DNA of 64,000 bases from Notholithocarpus densiflorus (taxonomy: Eukaryota > Streptophyta > Magnoliopsida > Fagales > Fagaceae): contig JARYZH020000004.1 of assembly GCA_030021035.2 (NCBI GenBank), positions 11,143,590 to 11,207,589 of the forward strand, written 5' to 3'. Shown here in pieces: positions 23,431-35,600 of this stretch; positions within the stretch are counted from its first letter, which is position 1; every line of letters starts with the position of its first letter. The position numbers and the translations under genes are program-made. Under the pieces are notes generated by a model. It was not told the origin of the DNA, searched no databases, and saw only the letters and a program-made list of their open reading frames with translations.

Positions 23431-25693
23431 AAAAATAAAAATTTAGATTGAAGATGGCTAGTAAATTCATGTCAAACTATTTCTAACCATGTAGATATTA
23501 GTGTAAACATTTCTTCAATGGCACTGAAAGGCTTTTATGGTGAAGGTTGGACATGATGAATGTTGGCTAAAGATGATTCTATAGATGATGTCATCATTGT
23601 CAATGCTAGGTTTAGAACTAGAAGTTAACGGTTCAGAAGGAATGAAGAAGGAAGAAATGACTCATTCTTACCAATTAAATCATAACGAGACAAAATTCAC
23701 TATAAAAACTTAGGCAATCTCTCTCAACCTAAATGTCCTTATCTATTCATTTGATGTTTTCAATTTTCCAAATTTAGAACTCATTTGTGTCCCATCTAAG
23801 ATGTGATTATTGAAATAAAAAACGGGTGTTATAAACTTAGTGCGTGTATCAAAACAGAATACAATAAATTTTTAGAAACTTACCACGTAAGATGTCCACA
23901 AAAAAGGAGAATACAACTGAAGTCATGTCAAAATATATTGATTGTGTGTGTTTAGTGTCCGCTATTTATAACCCCAGTCTACAACTACAAATATTAGGCC
24001 ATTTTGTAGTTGTACTCTAGTTATGTAATGTATTATAAATCCGGTTTAAAACACTATTATTATTTTCGTGTGTGTTCTAATAAGTATTACTGTTTACTTA
24101 AAAAAAAAAATGTCAAAATATATCTTGTGGCTTTTCTTTAGAGCATTAGTTTATGAACTATTTTTAGAAACATTTTATTAGGAAAATAATAAAACAATAA
24201 ATTTTATTAACAGCTTTTAATATTTTTTATGAAAGTGGTGTCAAAATTTTTCTATTATGGTTTATTAATAATTAGCCTAAGATTTTCAAATTTTATTATA
24301 AAAAATTAAACATTATAAGCAATGTTGAATATATTCTATCTCATAGGACATCCAAATAGTCTTAGACAATAAAAATAGGTTTTAAAATTTGGGAGAAATT
24401 TTCTGTATTTTTTTTATGTACTAAATTACAAATTGCAATCTGTTATATTTAAGAGCTTTCAAAAAATTTGCAAACTCATATCTCTAACTCAATATATTGC
24501 ACAAATAGCATGTTTACCTCTCCACCATCCTTAATTAATAAGTATGACAAAAGTAAATAAATTAAGGTCAGGAAAAAAAATTGTGGAGAAATGAACACCA
24601 CTGGAAAAAATACAAAAGAGAAACCCATTTGAGTGTTTGACACCTTTTGACCAAAAGCTTAAATGTAAATGTTAGGGAAAATAAAACCTCTTGGGAAAAC
24701 AAAAAAGACACGGGACTGGTGATGAAACCGAAGCCGAAGAAGAAGAGAAAGAAAAAAAAAGAAGAGGATTTCATCGATTCAAACATCAAACCACTCCAGC
24801 ACAAGAATTAACTGAGAAGAAAAAGAAAGGGCCGAGCAAAAAACTGAAAAAAAAAACACAAACTATTCCACAATTTTTTGCCACAAATTATAAGTGGTTG
24901 TCTATCATTTATACATAGACCTATAATTTTTTCTTCATTACTCGCATTATACCACATCACAGCTATGATGAAAAAAATTGTATAATAGTTTGTAGTACTA
25001 GATTTTTTTAGCAAAGAATTTGTTAGAGTAATGCTACAACATAATAATTTTAATAATTAAAAAAAATTGAGTTGGCTATTCTTTATTGGTTCTTCTCTAA
25101 GGCCAACATTAACATCACAATTTTATTTACCATTAACAACTTAATATTTCAATAATTATGAATTTTTTAATGTAATTTTTTGTATCACTAAACTTATTGA
25201 CTTTGTTCAGGTTGGAATTGATTTTTCTGGCTGAAAAAAAAAATCCAATTTTTAAATCAAAATAATTGAACCTTCGCAGATACATACTTATTTTTGTTCC
25301 TCTTATTAAAGGAAAACACGTAGGTTATATAGATTCCTAATGTCATGTTCATTAGGTAATTATGCTATAAAAAATCATTAAGTCAACAATAAGGTAGATG
25401 ATACATTGATACCATGATAATGCATGGTCTATAATTTCATTTGTCTCCTTGAATACCTGAAGATTTAAGAAAATATAAACTATAATAGGGCTTTTTTTTT
25501 TATGGGACCCTCCTCTCAATATTGATAAGTCAACGTACCCATTTTGGAATACGATAATATATTTTCATAGCAATTTGAACTTTTCGATTAATTAAGTTCG
25601 TAATGTTCAAGAGAGAACTATAGAAAAAATAAATTACTTCTTTGTACGTAATAATAATAATAATAATGATGATGATGATGTGTGCTTTTGAAA
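23431..25693. other. No gene seen; purine-rich stretch near 24,690-24,870
   Basis: AT-rich spacer. Around 24,690-24,870 the plus strand is strongly purine-rich (GAAGAAGAGAAAG types), and the open frames there encode lysine/glutamate runs, an artefact of composition. ATG/ATA trinucleotide repeats occur near 25,650-25,680. Confidence 0.5.
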
Positions 25694-27156
25694 GAGAGAG
25701 AGTGAGGTGGGTATTTTGAACCTTAAATTCCTGAGAAATGGGAAGAGGGGAGAAAATCATTTCCCTACTTCACCCAACTTTCTCTCCCAACTTTCTTTTT
25801 GGGCATAAAGTTTTTTTTTTTTTTTTTCTCTCTCTCTTTGTTTTATGCCTTCGAGCATAAAGTTTGAGAGAGTATGAAAATACGTTGTTTTAGTCTCCTA
25901 TGCATGGCTTACTATCAATTTTATTAATTTGCAATAAAACGTCCAAGTAGTTAATTTATCGACTATAGTTGCTACATGGATAAAACAATAAATCATCAAT
26001 CACAAGACCAAGCACACATAAGAGGCAAGGAATTGATCATGAAGTGAAAATCCAATCAGGAAAAATACTCTAGAGCCTAACCTAGGTCGTCAAATCCACT
26101 ATAAAGAAAATGTGATATAAGCTAACTTACAAGAGAATTCAAATACATGTAATAGACATTGTATCTAAGCTGTTCGTCCTTGCTGCGACTGTTGATTGAC
26201 CCGTCTTCACAATAATCTAACACCATAAGTCAATTGCCAACTGTAAAACCAATCTCTTGATTACTCCAAGACTACTTGAAGATTTCTATCATTGAGAAAC
26301 CCTTCAAACTTCTTATATATATTTTTATTGGATGTAAATTTTAAAAATCTAATTATTGAATTGCATATTTTTTATGTGCTTAACATGCATGTAAAATTTT
26401 GTTCAAATGGAATGTTATTTAACATCTCTCTCTAAAGAGAGAGAGTGGGAATTGGGGACTGGGGAGGGTATTTTGAACCTTGAATTCCTGAGAAGTGAAA
26501 TGATAGAGAAAATCATTTCCCTACTTCACCCAACTTTCTTACTTTTCTCTGGGCATAAAGGTTTTTATTTTTTTTTCTTTGTCTGATGCCTTTGGCCATA
26601 AAGTTTGAGAGAGCGTGAAAATACGTTGTTTAGACTCCTATGCATGGGCCTACTACAAATTTTAAATTTGCAATAGAAAGTCCAAATAGTTAATTTACCG
26701 ATTATAGTACTTCATAATTAAAACAATAAATCATCAATCACACATAAGAGGCGAGGAATTTATCACAAAGTGAAAACCCAATCATGAAAAATACTTTAGA
26801 GCCTAACCTAGGTTGTCAAATCCACTATAAAGAAAATGCGATATAATTAAGCTAACTTACAAGAATTCCAATATATGTAATAGACATTGTATCTGATTTG
26901 TTCGTTCTTGCTGCAACTGTTGATTGAGCCCACGTCTTCACAAAAAAACAACATTGCAAGTCAATTGCCAATTGTAAAATCAATCTCTTGATTACTCCAA
27001 GACTATTTGAAGATTTTTATCGTAAAGAAACTCTTCAAACTCCTCATATATATTTTTATTGTATATGAATTTTGAAAATCTAACTGTTGAATTACACATT
27101 CTTTATGTTCTTAGCACGCATATAAAATTTCGCTCAAATCAGATATTATTTACTAT
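25694..27156 (+). repeat. Direct tandem duplication, two ~0.75-kb units
   Basis: Unit 1 (about 25,694-26,428) and unit 2 (about 26,436-27,156) share long blocks in the same order. These are GGGTATTTTGAACCTT.AATTCCTGAGAA, AAAATCATTTCCCTACTTCACCC, AAAATACGTTGTTT, ACAATAAATCATCAATCAC, GAGCCTAACCTAGG.GTCAAAT, AATAGACATTGTATCT, GTCAATTGCCAA.TGTAAAA and CAATCTCTTGATTACTCCAAGACTA. Spacing is about 756 bp. The copies differ by scattered substitutions and a few indels. No coding content is recognised. The opening GGGTATTTTGAACCT block also occurs at 37,305-37,320 inside a gene-1 intron. Confidence 0.9.
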
Positions 27157-27836
27157 TTAATTAATAAACTTATTTTTTATGCATATGTTAGACCATAAAA
27201 ACTTGAAATTTAAACATTTGTTTGATGACATAGCTATTGAACTTTGATTTTTTTAAAATTTTGCAAGTATGGAGAATATAATAAGAATATGCAATCTAAT
27301 GGCTAGATTTTCATAATTTGCATTCAATAAAAAGATATAGAGGATGAGTTTGAAGAGAAACATTTTCTATAGTTCAATTAGAGAGCGAGGGTGAAAGACT
27401 AGATGGCTCTTGGAAGGTTTTCTCTTGTGAAACGTGTGTAATCTTTCTCTTCTAGATTATTAGGGTTTTATTTTCGTTCTTATAGCCATAGGGTGAACAA
27501 ATCAAGCAGGGATGGGCGGCCATAAAGTTCCGTGAAAAACAAATTTGGTTACCTCACTTAAAAGTTCACTCGATTGAAAGAGAGGCAAACATCAGGCCAA
27601 AGTTTCTAGTGCAACTGATTTTTAAACTTGCTGATTTCACTCAACCGAGATGAAGTTGGCTCGATCGAAATTCTCTAGACTTGCATATTGAACAACTTTT
27701 TTTATTAGACTTGATCCTTAATTACACCAAACAAATACAAATGACATTGAAAATGAATAAATCGAAACTGTCAATACAAATGAAATTTTGTCATTTAAAT
27801 TAGCCAACACTAACTCAATCTTGACAGAGTAAACAA

Positions 27837-28056
27837 TAAGTGTGAGTTTGGATACAGTTGAAATCCAAACTCACCTGCGTTTGCGTTTTAAACAATGGGT
27901 CTTGTGTACTGTTCACAGGACCTGCAAATACGAAATTTGGCAAAATAAACTTTGAAACTGGATCTCACGACACTATTCACACATTTAAAAATTATTTTGC
28001 TATAGTGTTTTTAGTTTTTAACTTTCAACAATAAACGATATCCAAACAGACCCTAA
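27837..28056. mobile_element. PIF/Harbinger-like MITE, 214 bp, TAA target
   Basis: Element 27,840-28,053 is flanked by TAA (27,837-27,839 and 28,054-28,056). Ends GTGTGAGTTTGGATAC and (inverse of right end) GGGTCTGTTTGGATATCG form imperfect terminal repeats. A TWA duplication is typical of PIF/Harbinger MITEs. Non-coding. Confidence 0.7.
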
Positions 28057-28240
28057 AACTTAAGGCAAAAGACCTCTCCATTAAAAAATCAACATGGATT
28101 ATGTTGTCTAAAAAAGGAAAAGGACATAGATTATCAAACCATAAAGACACTCTTATCTTTTCCTCCTTGTTGGGTATCATAAGAAAGAAATAAAAGAGAG
28201 GATGACCCGGCTCCATTTTGGAAAAAGAGAAAAAGATAAT

Positions 28241-28653
28241 GCAATAGATGATATACTATACGATAATAGAATGCAATTTTTTTTTTTTTTTTTCTGTTTT
28301 CTCAATTGAGCAATGAGATTTGAAACCTTTATTCAAAATTTAATATTTTCTGAGTATTGGAAAATAAATTTATTTAAAACATGTTAATTACCTCAATAAT
28401 AGGTCATTGAATCATTTCTCTCTCTCTCAAAAAAAAAAAAAAAAAAAGGCAATAGATGATTTACTATACGATAATAGAATGCAATTTTTTTTTTTTTCTG
28501 TTTTCTCAATTGAGCAATGAGATTTGAAACCTTTATTCAAAATTTAATATTTTCTAAGTATTGGAAAATAAATTTATTTAAAACATGTTAATTACCTCAA
28601 TAATAGGTCATTGGATCATCTCTCTCTCTCAAAAAAAAAAAAAAAAAAAAAAA
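28241..28653 (+). repeat. Recent tandem duplication, ~205-bp unit ending in poly(A)
   Basis: GCAATAGATGAT.TACTATACG starts at 28,241 and again at 28,449. The units run almost identically through GAATGCAATTTTT, TTGAGCAATGAGATTTGAAA, TCAAAATTTAATATTTTCT.AG and TAATAGGTCATTG.ATCAT to (TC)n-A(n). I count only a handful of substitutions outside the homopolymers. Each unit ends in TCTCTCTC plus a long A run, which resembles the TCTC-A(n) junction of the micro-insertions. Confidence 0.9.
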
Positions 28654-30024
28654 GAGGTCATCATTGGATCACAGTATTCTCACCCACTCTTCTCTATTTT
28701 AAAATTGTTTAAAAAAAAGGGAAGAAAAAAAACTACATATATTGACAATAATGGTTTGAATGTTGAATAGTTAAATATGAGGGAATTATTTAATCAAGTT
28801 GGACCTTGAAAATTAAGTTAATTTTTGAATATGAAATCGGCATTTCAATATAAGAATAGATGGACCACTTGTTGCTAATAAGTTAATTTATGATCAGCTT
28901 ATTAGTTTTATTTATAGGAAGTGATGTTGGCAATCTAAAATCTGATATGCTTAGGATATCTATGTCAATATTTTAATTTGAAATATATAATGCATCCAAT
29001 AGTCATTTAGCAAACACAACAGTAGCAGTAGTAGGATTTTTGTTTTTTCCCCTTCCATTGAAGATAATCATGTTCCTGCTTCACCAAATCTTCTTTTATG
29101 TCATAAATCAGGAAAGGTCATGCTAACTTTTCAATAATACACTCACTTATAAGACTTTCCCCGGCCACTTCAATAAACGTAACTATCTTACAATAAAAGA
29201 CGCTCCTACAATCCCCAAATGGGTAGCATAGAAAGCAAATATATGGGTATCAGGGTACGGGCTATGGAATAAATGACATAATCATTAATAGGAAAATTTA
29301 AAAACAGTACTCTCAGAGTCTTAAATCTTGAGTCTTTAGAAGTTATATAATAAAGGTGACAAAAAAACAAAGAAGCAAAGAACCACAATGCCCAACTAAT
29401 TATTCACTCTTACACGAGGTGTCCAGTCTTCAGTGTCCTCGAGTGTGGGCCCTTGTGTGGGATTCATGGTGGGGCCCACATTTCTATGAGAGAGGAAGAC
29501 TTTTCCTATAAGAGTGAATAATTTGACAAACCCCAACAGTCATGTTGGTAAAAAAAAAAAAAAAACCCAAATAACTATGTTAGCAAAAAATAGATGGAGA
29601 AAGTATATGAAAGACAAATTCCGTTCTATTTCTTCTTAAACATGAAGCTCTATGAAATTTTGAATGTAAGATGGGAGTTTATAAAAGAATGGAATTGAAA
29701 GAACATAAAATAATTGAATTAAATGAAACGAATTAAATATTCTCTTCTTTTGTGTGGATGTTGAAAGGAAATGAATAAAATGAAAACTAACATTGTTTAG
29801 GAGTTCAATGAAAAAGAATGGAGAGAATTTATTTTATAACAATAATAAAATTATACTCTTTCTTTAATTAAAATCAGGGGGTAGACCTTTAAGAAGAAGA
29901 GGGTTTTAGTGGAACTTTAGTAATATTTAATTAAAACATATTTCATTCCCAAATTTGGAAGGATTGAAAAATGAGCTTATGAGGGTAAGTAATGAAACCC
30001 TGCTATTAAACTCCCAAACAAGGG
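28654..30024. other. No gene seen except a MITE at 29,398-29,524
   Basis: Gene-free AT-rich sequence. Short open frames have no recognisable content. Confidence 0.5.
29398..29524. mobile_element. Palindromic MITE, ~127 bp
   Basis: Perfect terminal inverted repeat AATTATTCACTCTTA / TAAGAGTGAATAATT. The interior also pairs imperfectly (TGTGGGCCC... / GGGGCCCACA, GAGAGGAAGAC). I see no clear target duplication. Non-coding. Confidence 0.65.
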
Positions 30025-30341
30025 CATAAAAATGAGGAAATGACTGTTTAGCCTTAATTTTTGAACTGCGTATCCAAACAAACCTCTTTCCAAATTATGT
30101 AGCAAAATACTCTCTGTTTTGGAATTCGACATTATGCGTATTTTGTCACTTCAATTTTTTTTAAAATTTTACGCAAACACTTAAAAATATGCATAAAACT
30201 TGACATTAATCCAATCAAAACTCGACATCACCAATATAGAGCTCCAAAACAATGGTATTTTTCTATATAGTTTGAAAATGGGGCTGTTTGAATACGTTGT
30301 TAAAAAATTAAAGCTAAACAACCATTTTCCCCCATAAAAAA
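30025..30341. mobile_element. Mutator-like MITE, ~299 bp
   Basis: Element 30,034-30,332 is flanked by CATAAAAAT and CATAAAAAA (8 of 9 identical). The left arm GAGGAAATGACTGTTTAGCC pairs with the inverse of the right arm, GGGGGAAAATGGTTGTTTAG. Complementarity continues inward for about 90-100 bp, to a block around CTGTTTTGGA / TTGTTTTGGAGC. The architecture is like the element at 22,633-23,020 but the sequence is different. Confidence 0.65.
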
Positions 30342-31639
30342 TAATATTCTTTAAAAATTCATCTGTTTCCATTCCATTCCATTCCTCTCTATTTCCCTCA
30401 ACCAAACTAGTGGCTTCTTTGTGATATTATTTAATGGTATAGACCTATTAAACATTCATGAAAATAAACAGTAAATTGCTAATGTGATGGAAAGTGTTTA
30501 TATTTAGAACTCACATCAAATAAAATACTGCAACATGGTTTTCTTTTACGCTAAAAAAACTCCAAGGTGATAAAAGGCCTGTTTGGATAAGCTGTTTCAA
30601 AATGTGTGTTTTAAAAACTAACGTTTTTAAAACATGCATTTTAAAAACACCATTTTAAAATCTACAGATAAGCGTTTGGTATAAATGTGAAAATATGCAT
30701 TTTCTATTTTTAAAACCACATTAAGCATTTGAATAAGCTATTTTAAAAATTGTTGTTTTGGGTGTAAACTCCGAAAAATGACTTAACTATAGTGTTACTC
30801 AATTAACGATTTACATATAAAACAATAATACAAGAGTTAAGTGTTAATTTCATAGAGAAATTACATGGGATTTTGTGCATTAAAAAAAAAATATACCCTT
30901 CAAACTTGGACACACGGTAATGCACTTGACCTTATATGATGCATATAAGTGTCTAAAATCAATGATACATTCACATCACGTCAAGTCTAGTGCAGCTGAG
31001 TACTAGACTATACTTTACCCTTCCAAACCCTACAGTAATCTAATGCATTAAATATATGCATCATTCTCTCTCATCCCCACAAAATATTAACAACTATTGA
31101 AGTGATAACTGATAAGATGTTAACGACAGATAAAATAAAATAACTTGATATCTATAATAAACTCAAATTAGAGTCGGTAAAAACTTGTTACATGTGGGTG
31201 TCGGATTACTGATACTGCATTCCTTCCAGATTACTGGGAAAACCCTTAAAGTAGGAAAGTACACAAAAACTAAAAGAGAGATATTTATAAGGGCTACAGA
31301 GAGCTAGTTAAGTTCCACTAGATTAGACAATAGACAACCAATCAATCAGTATTAGTAGGGCCCTCCAAGTAAATAGACAAACTTACATTATTAAACTGAC
31401 AACTAAAGCCTTCCCCAGATAATTATTGGGAGTAAATAATAATCTTGTACCGCTATTTTATTATTTATATCATGATTATGTCAAAAGCAAAATAATTGAA
31501 AATAATAATATAAAAAAGTTAAAATGTTTTTTCACTATTTGTTCTCATTTTCTCTGCTCAGCAACAACAGAAAAGATCCGTCACTGTCATAAACGTGTAC
31601 CTAAGAATTACAATCAAAACCAACTTCTTCTTAAACTCT
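30342..31639. other. Upstream region of gene 1; promoter not resolved
   Basis: Gene-free. It contains a MITE-like stretch beginning GGCCTGTTTGGATAAGC near 30,578. A TATA-like ATATTTATAAG occurs near 31,280 and TATAGAG near 31,755. I cannot decide which, if either, is the promoter of the potassium-transporter gene. Confidence 0.35.
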
Positions 31640-32688
31640 CTTTCTAGCCAGAGATTACTTGAATGTCTTTGTGTTTAACTCTTTGTAAGAGAAACTTCTG
31701 CTTCCTTGGTAAGTAAACACTAAACAAACAGCCAAAAGGAGCAGCCTGCACTTATAGAGTACTCTGTTTTGTTCTGTTCTGTTACAGAGCATTTGTATTA
31801 GCTGAGGAAACCGACTTGGTTTTGTTCATCTCTGTGTTTTGGTAAAAGGGTTGTGTGTGTGAGATTTTTGGTGGGCTTTGTGATCCTGTGGCTGAGACTG
31901 AGTCTCTTCTTAAGTTGACCCCACCTGGGAATTCCAGTGACGAGCAATAAATACTGAGTTCTTTGTCAGTTTTCTCTTTAGTGTTGTTTCTTTCTGAGGT
32001 GTGCCTGAGCTGTTCTATCCTCATTTGGCTTTCTGAGTTTTATTCTTTTTTTTTGGGGGGGGTATGTATTAGCTTTCTTCTCTACATTGAATTGAAGTAT
32101 AAAGTATATTCTTTTTAGTTCTTTTTAAGCTTGTCTTAGTGGGCTTTAGTTAAAGATCCAATCTTTGGTTCTGGTGCTTCAACTGTTTTTCCTTTTATGT
32201 GTTTTGCATGTAAGTTGTGCTTAAGTTGTTCTATTCTCAATTGGATTTCTGAATTTTTCTTGGGTTTGTGTTCATTTCTGGTATATTTCAGCTTTCATGA
32301 CATTAAAATTGAATTGAAGTATCAAGCTTAGTCTTTTTTGATCATTTTCAGCTTGTCTTTGCTGTCAATTTCTGAGGGTCAATCTGGGTCTTCCAGAGTT
32401 GATGTCAATTTTTAATAATAGGTTTTGAATTGTCTTTTGTTGGTTCAGAGTTACATAGTTCTAAATTGGGTAATTAGTTTAATTTTCAGTTTTGGTTGTT
32501 TTTCAGATTATTTTGGTGGGTCCAATTCTTACTTGGATTGAGCATGGATTGTAAGTGAAGATCAAAGTTGAGATTTTGGGTCTCAGTCATTTCCTGCTAT
32601 TGCTGATTGGTTTGGTTTGAGGATTTTGGGTCTGTTCTGGTTTGAGAATACCTGGAAAGAGCAGCAGAATCATTTGAACTAAGTTTCA
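31640..32688 (+). promoter_or_regulatory. 5' leader of gene 1, probable 5'UTR intron
   Basis: This T-rich region before the start codon has a strong donor-like TTG|GTAAGT at 31,709 and acceptor-like sites such as TTTTTCAG at 32,499-32,506. The last ~75 bases before the ATG (GAGAATACCTGG ... ATCATTTGAACTAAG) resemble the segment just before the gene-2 ATG (GAGAGGTTATCTGG ... ATCTTTTGAACTGAG). A transcribed leader is therefore conserved between the duplicates. The exact intron is inferred. The minus-strand open frame at 31,782-32,024 is not supported. Confidence 0.4.
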
Positions 32689-35600
32689 ATGGATTCAAGA
32701 GTGGAGATTGATGGAGATACTGAAAACGACAAAGGTAGTATGTGGGTGTTGGATCAAAAGCTTGATCAGCCTATGGATGAAGAGGCAGGAAGGCTTAAAA
32801 ATATGTACAGAGAAAAGGTACATGCAACTTTGTCTTGAAGATTTTCTCTCACATAGTTACTTGTAACTTGTTAAAGTAGGATGGCAACTACTACTTGTCA
32901 ATGGCAGTAAATCTTGCTGGTGTGAAATGTTTAAATGTCAATTCATCAATCCAACTTAGATTTTAATTGGAAAGACCTTGGATTTATTGAATATTTATTC
33001 TCCAGTTGATTATGATCTTTGTCTTAAGATGCCAGAAAAAAAATACATAGAATTAGTGTATAGATATTATTGCTGAAGTTAGGCTAGCACGACTAGTGTC
33101 TATTAATTTGGTAAACTAAATAAATAGGGTGACTGTTAATTAGGCTTTAGGTTGTAACGACTCTCATTGTAGTATGCTATAAATAATATTCACTTAAAGT
33201 AGGGGTGACCCCTATTGATGAAAAGATGTTAAGAGGAGAATGATTAATGCACCAAATAGAAAGAGTAAGTTGATTCAAGTTGGCGGAATGTAAAAGGTTA
33301 GAGGAAGACCAATAATAACATTAGTAAAAGTAGGAAAAAAAAAAAAAAAAAAACATGTCAATTAGGGAAGTAACAGAGTTTATGATTTCAGATGAATAGA
33401 ATGGTCAAAAAGAATACATATGATTGAACCTAACAAATTTGTTGAGAATCCATAGCCAACCCCAAAATTAGGACTAAATCAATTACCAAGTATGGTCTGG
33501 AGTAAGTTAATTGAATTGGAGGATATTTTAGTTGTCAGTATTCAATATTCATTTCATTTTCTGATATAGTTTTTGATGCATTCAGAAATTCTCTGCACTA
33601 TTGCTTCTGCGGCTTGCATTCCAGAGTCTTGGAGTGGTTTATGGAGACTTGGGCACTTCTCCGTTGTATGTTTTCTACAATACATTTCCAAGCGGAAAAG
33701 TTGATGATCCTGAAGATGTGGTTGGAGCCCTTTCCTTAATCATATACTCACTTACTCTTATTCCACTCCTCAAGTATGTTTTCGTTGTGTGTAGAGCAAA
33801 TGACAATGGTCAAGGTAATCTAGTCTCACCATATCTATTTTCTTCATTGAATTTTTTATTTATGCATTTGTTAATAGGATAAAAAGAATGATTAGTACTA
33901 CAATTTGACCATATTCTGGATAGTTATCTACCATTGCGTCTAATCCAATAATAGATATGATGGATAGTGTTATGCCCCTATTTCAATTGTTTTGTAAGCG
34001 ACACATCAATGGAAAGAATATTTATGACGATGACTGTTTCTTGTTTCCTTTGGGACTGGTGGCAAGTTTTATTTAGTCACTCCATGCCCCATATTACTTA
34101 AATTGGGAAGATATCTATGTTTAAGATGTTATATTTAACATGCATAATGTATGCTGGCATATATGCAAGAACTGTGCATGGCAGGCATCAAAAAAAATTT
34201 ATTTCATTTCTTAGTTAAGAATTAGCTTTTTATCTTCTTATGGCCACTTCAAAATGTTAAAGAAATCTTCTATCTTTAAGGGCTTCAATAATGTAAACTG
34301 AATTTCTGGCTGACAAGAATTTAGTGACATCCTTTGCTGTGCGAAAATAAATAGATTGCAAATGTTGATATTGGAGAGAAAATATAAAAATATACTTTTA
34401 TTAAATAGAGTGCTATACCAATGATGCTGCTTTATGTCTAACTTTGTAACTTATTTATTACTTATTCTCTTTTTTGCGTTTTCTTACTACCTTTACACTA
34501 AGTTGAACTGACTGTAGTATGTTTCTTTAAGTTTATTTCTTTCTCTAAAACACCGGATAAATTCCTGTTTTGTGATGGGAGCTCTGTAAGAAAATCAAAC
34601 TGATTATTTGATGGAACATTTGTAGATGTAATTTGAGCGGAATATGAAATGTGTTATAACACTTGTATCCTGTTTTGTTTGAAAATATTAAACAGGAATT
34701 TTTTTATAAAATCCTTTACTTTGCTTTCATTGATTTTAACTGCATGCTACCTGTAGTTGTCTGTTGCAACATGGTATTGTTCACATTTTTCATGCTGATT
34801 AGGTATAAGTTTTCTAAACTTATCCTCTTTGTGGTGAAGGTGGAACATTTGCTCTTTATTCATTGCTTTGTCGACATGCAAAAATAAACACTATACCTAA
34901 CCAACACCGAACTGATGAGGAGCTAACAACATATGTTCGTTCTACTTTCCATGAACGATCATTTGCTGCAAAAACTAAGAGGTGGTTGGAGAGATATGCA
35001 TTGAGGAAGAATGCACTTCTTATTCTTGTCCTTGTTGGCACTTGCATGGTGATTGGGGATGGGATTCTAACTCCAGCTATTTCAGGTATACCTTCCTTCA
35101 GGCTGGAATTATCTACGTATTTGTGTTTTAGTCTGTTTGTCTCCAAGTGAAAGTTTTACAAATTACTAGCACATGCATGTTGAAACAAACCATTGAATGA
35201 GATATGCAAGTAGTGACTGAAATAATGCACGTGACTATCTTGATTATCACTCAACTCCCGGAAGAAATCAGTGGTCCTCATTGTTTCATGGAAAATCACA
35301 CTATATCATGAGCATAATTAAGGATAGACCTAGGATTTCAAGCTAGGGAGGGCTGGAGTAAAAACAAAAACAAAAAACCTCCAAATAAGCATCCATATAG
35401 TATTAACAAGCTATCAACCAAGAAAAATACGAAAAATCATTGTTTCTTAATACATTAAGATGCATTTGTCTACCAACAAAGACAAAAGACAAAACAACAT
35501 TGGTCTTTATTTTGTTAATTTTTTTGTTATTTTTTTTTTAATAAAATTTGTTATGTTTTGGGCTGAGGATTTACATGGGTTTGAACTGGATTGGGTTGGG

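Noticed and set aside
24568..24918. Open frames on both strands in a purine-rich segment
   Set aside because: Lysine/glutamate-rich translation follows from GAA/AAG-rich composition; the opposite strand is equally open.
25800..25872. Repeat of GCATAAAGTTT around a T tract, resembling a micro-insertion
   Set aside because: The tandem sister unit at about 26,550-26,605 has the same two motifs, so the arrangement predates the duplication and the flanking repeat cannot be called a target duplication.
34856..35146. Minus-strand open frame of 96 codons
   Set aside because: Antisense shadow of exon 3 of gene 1.
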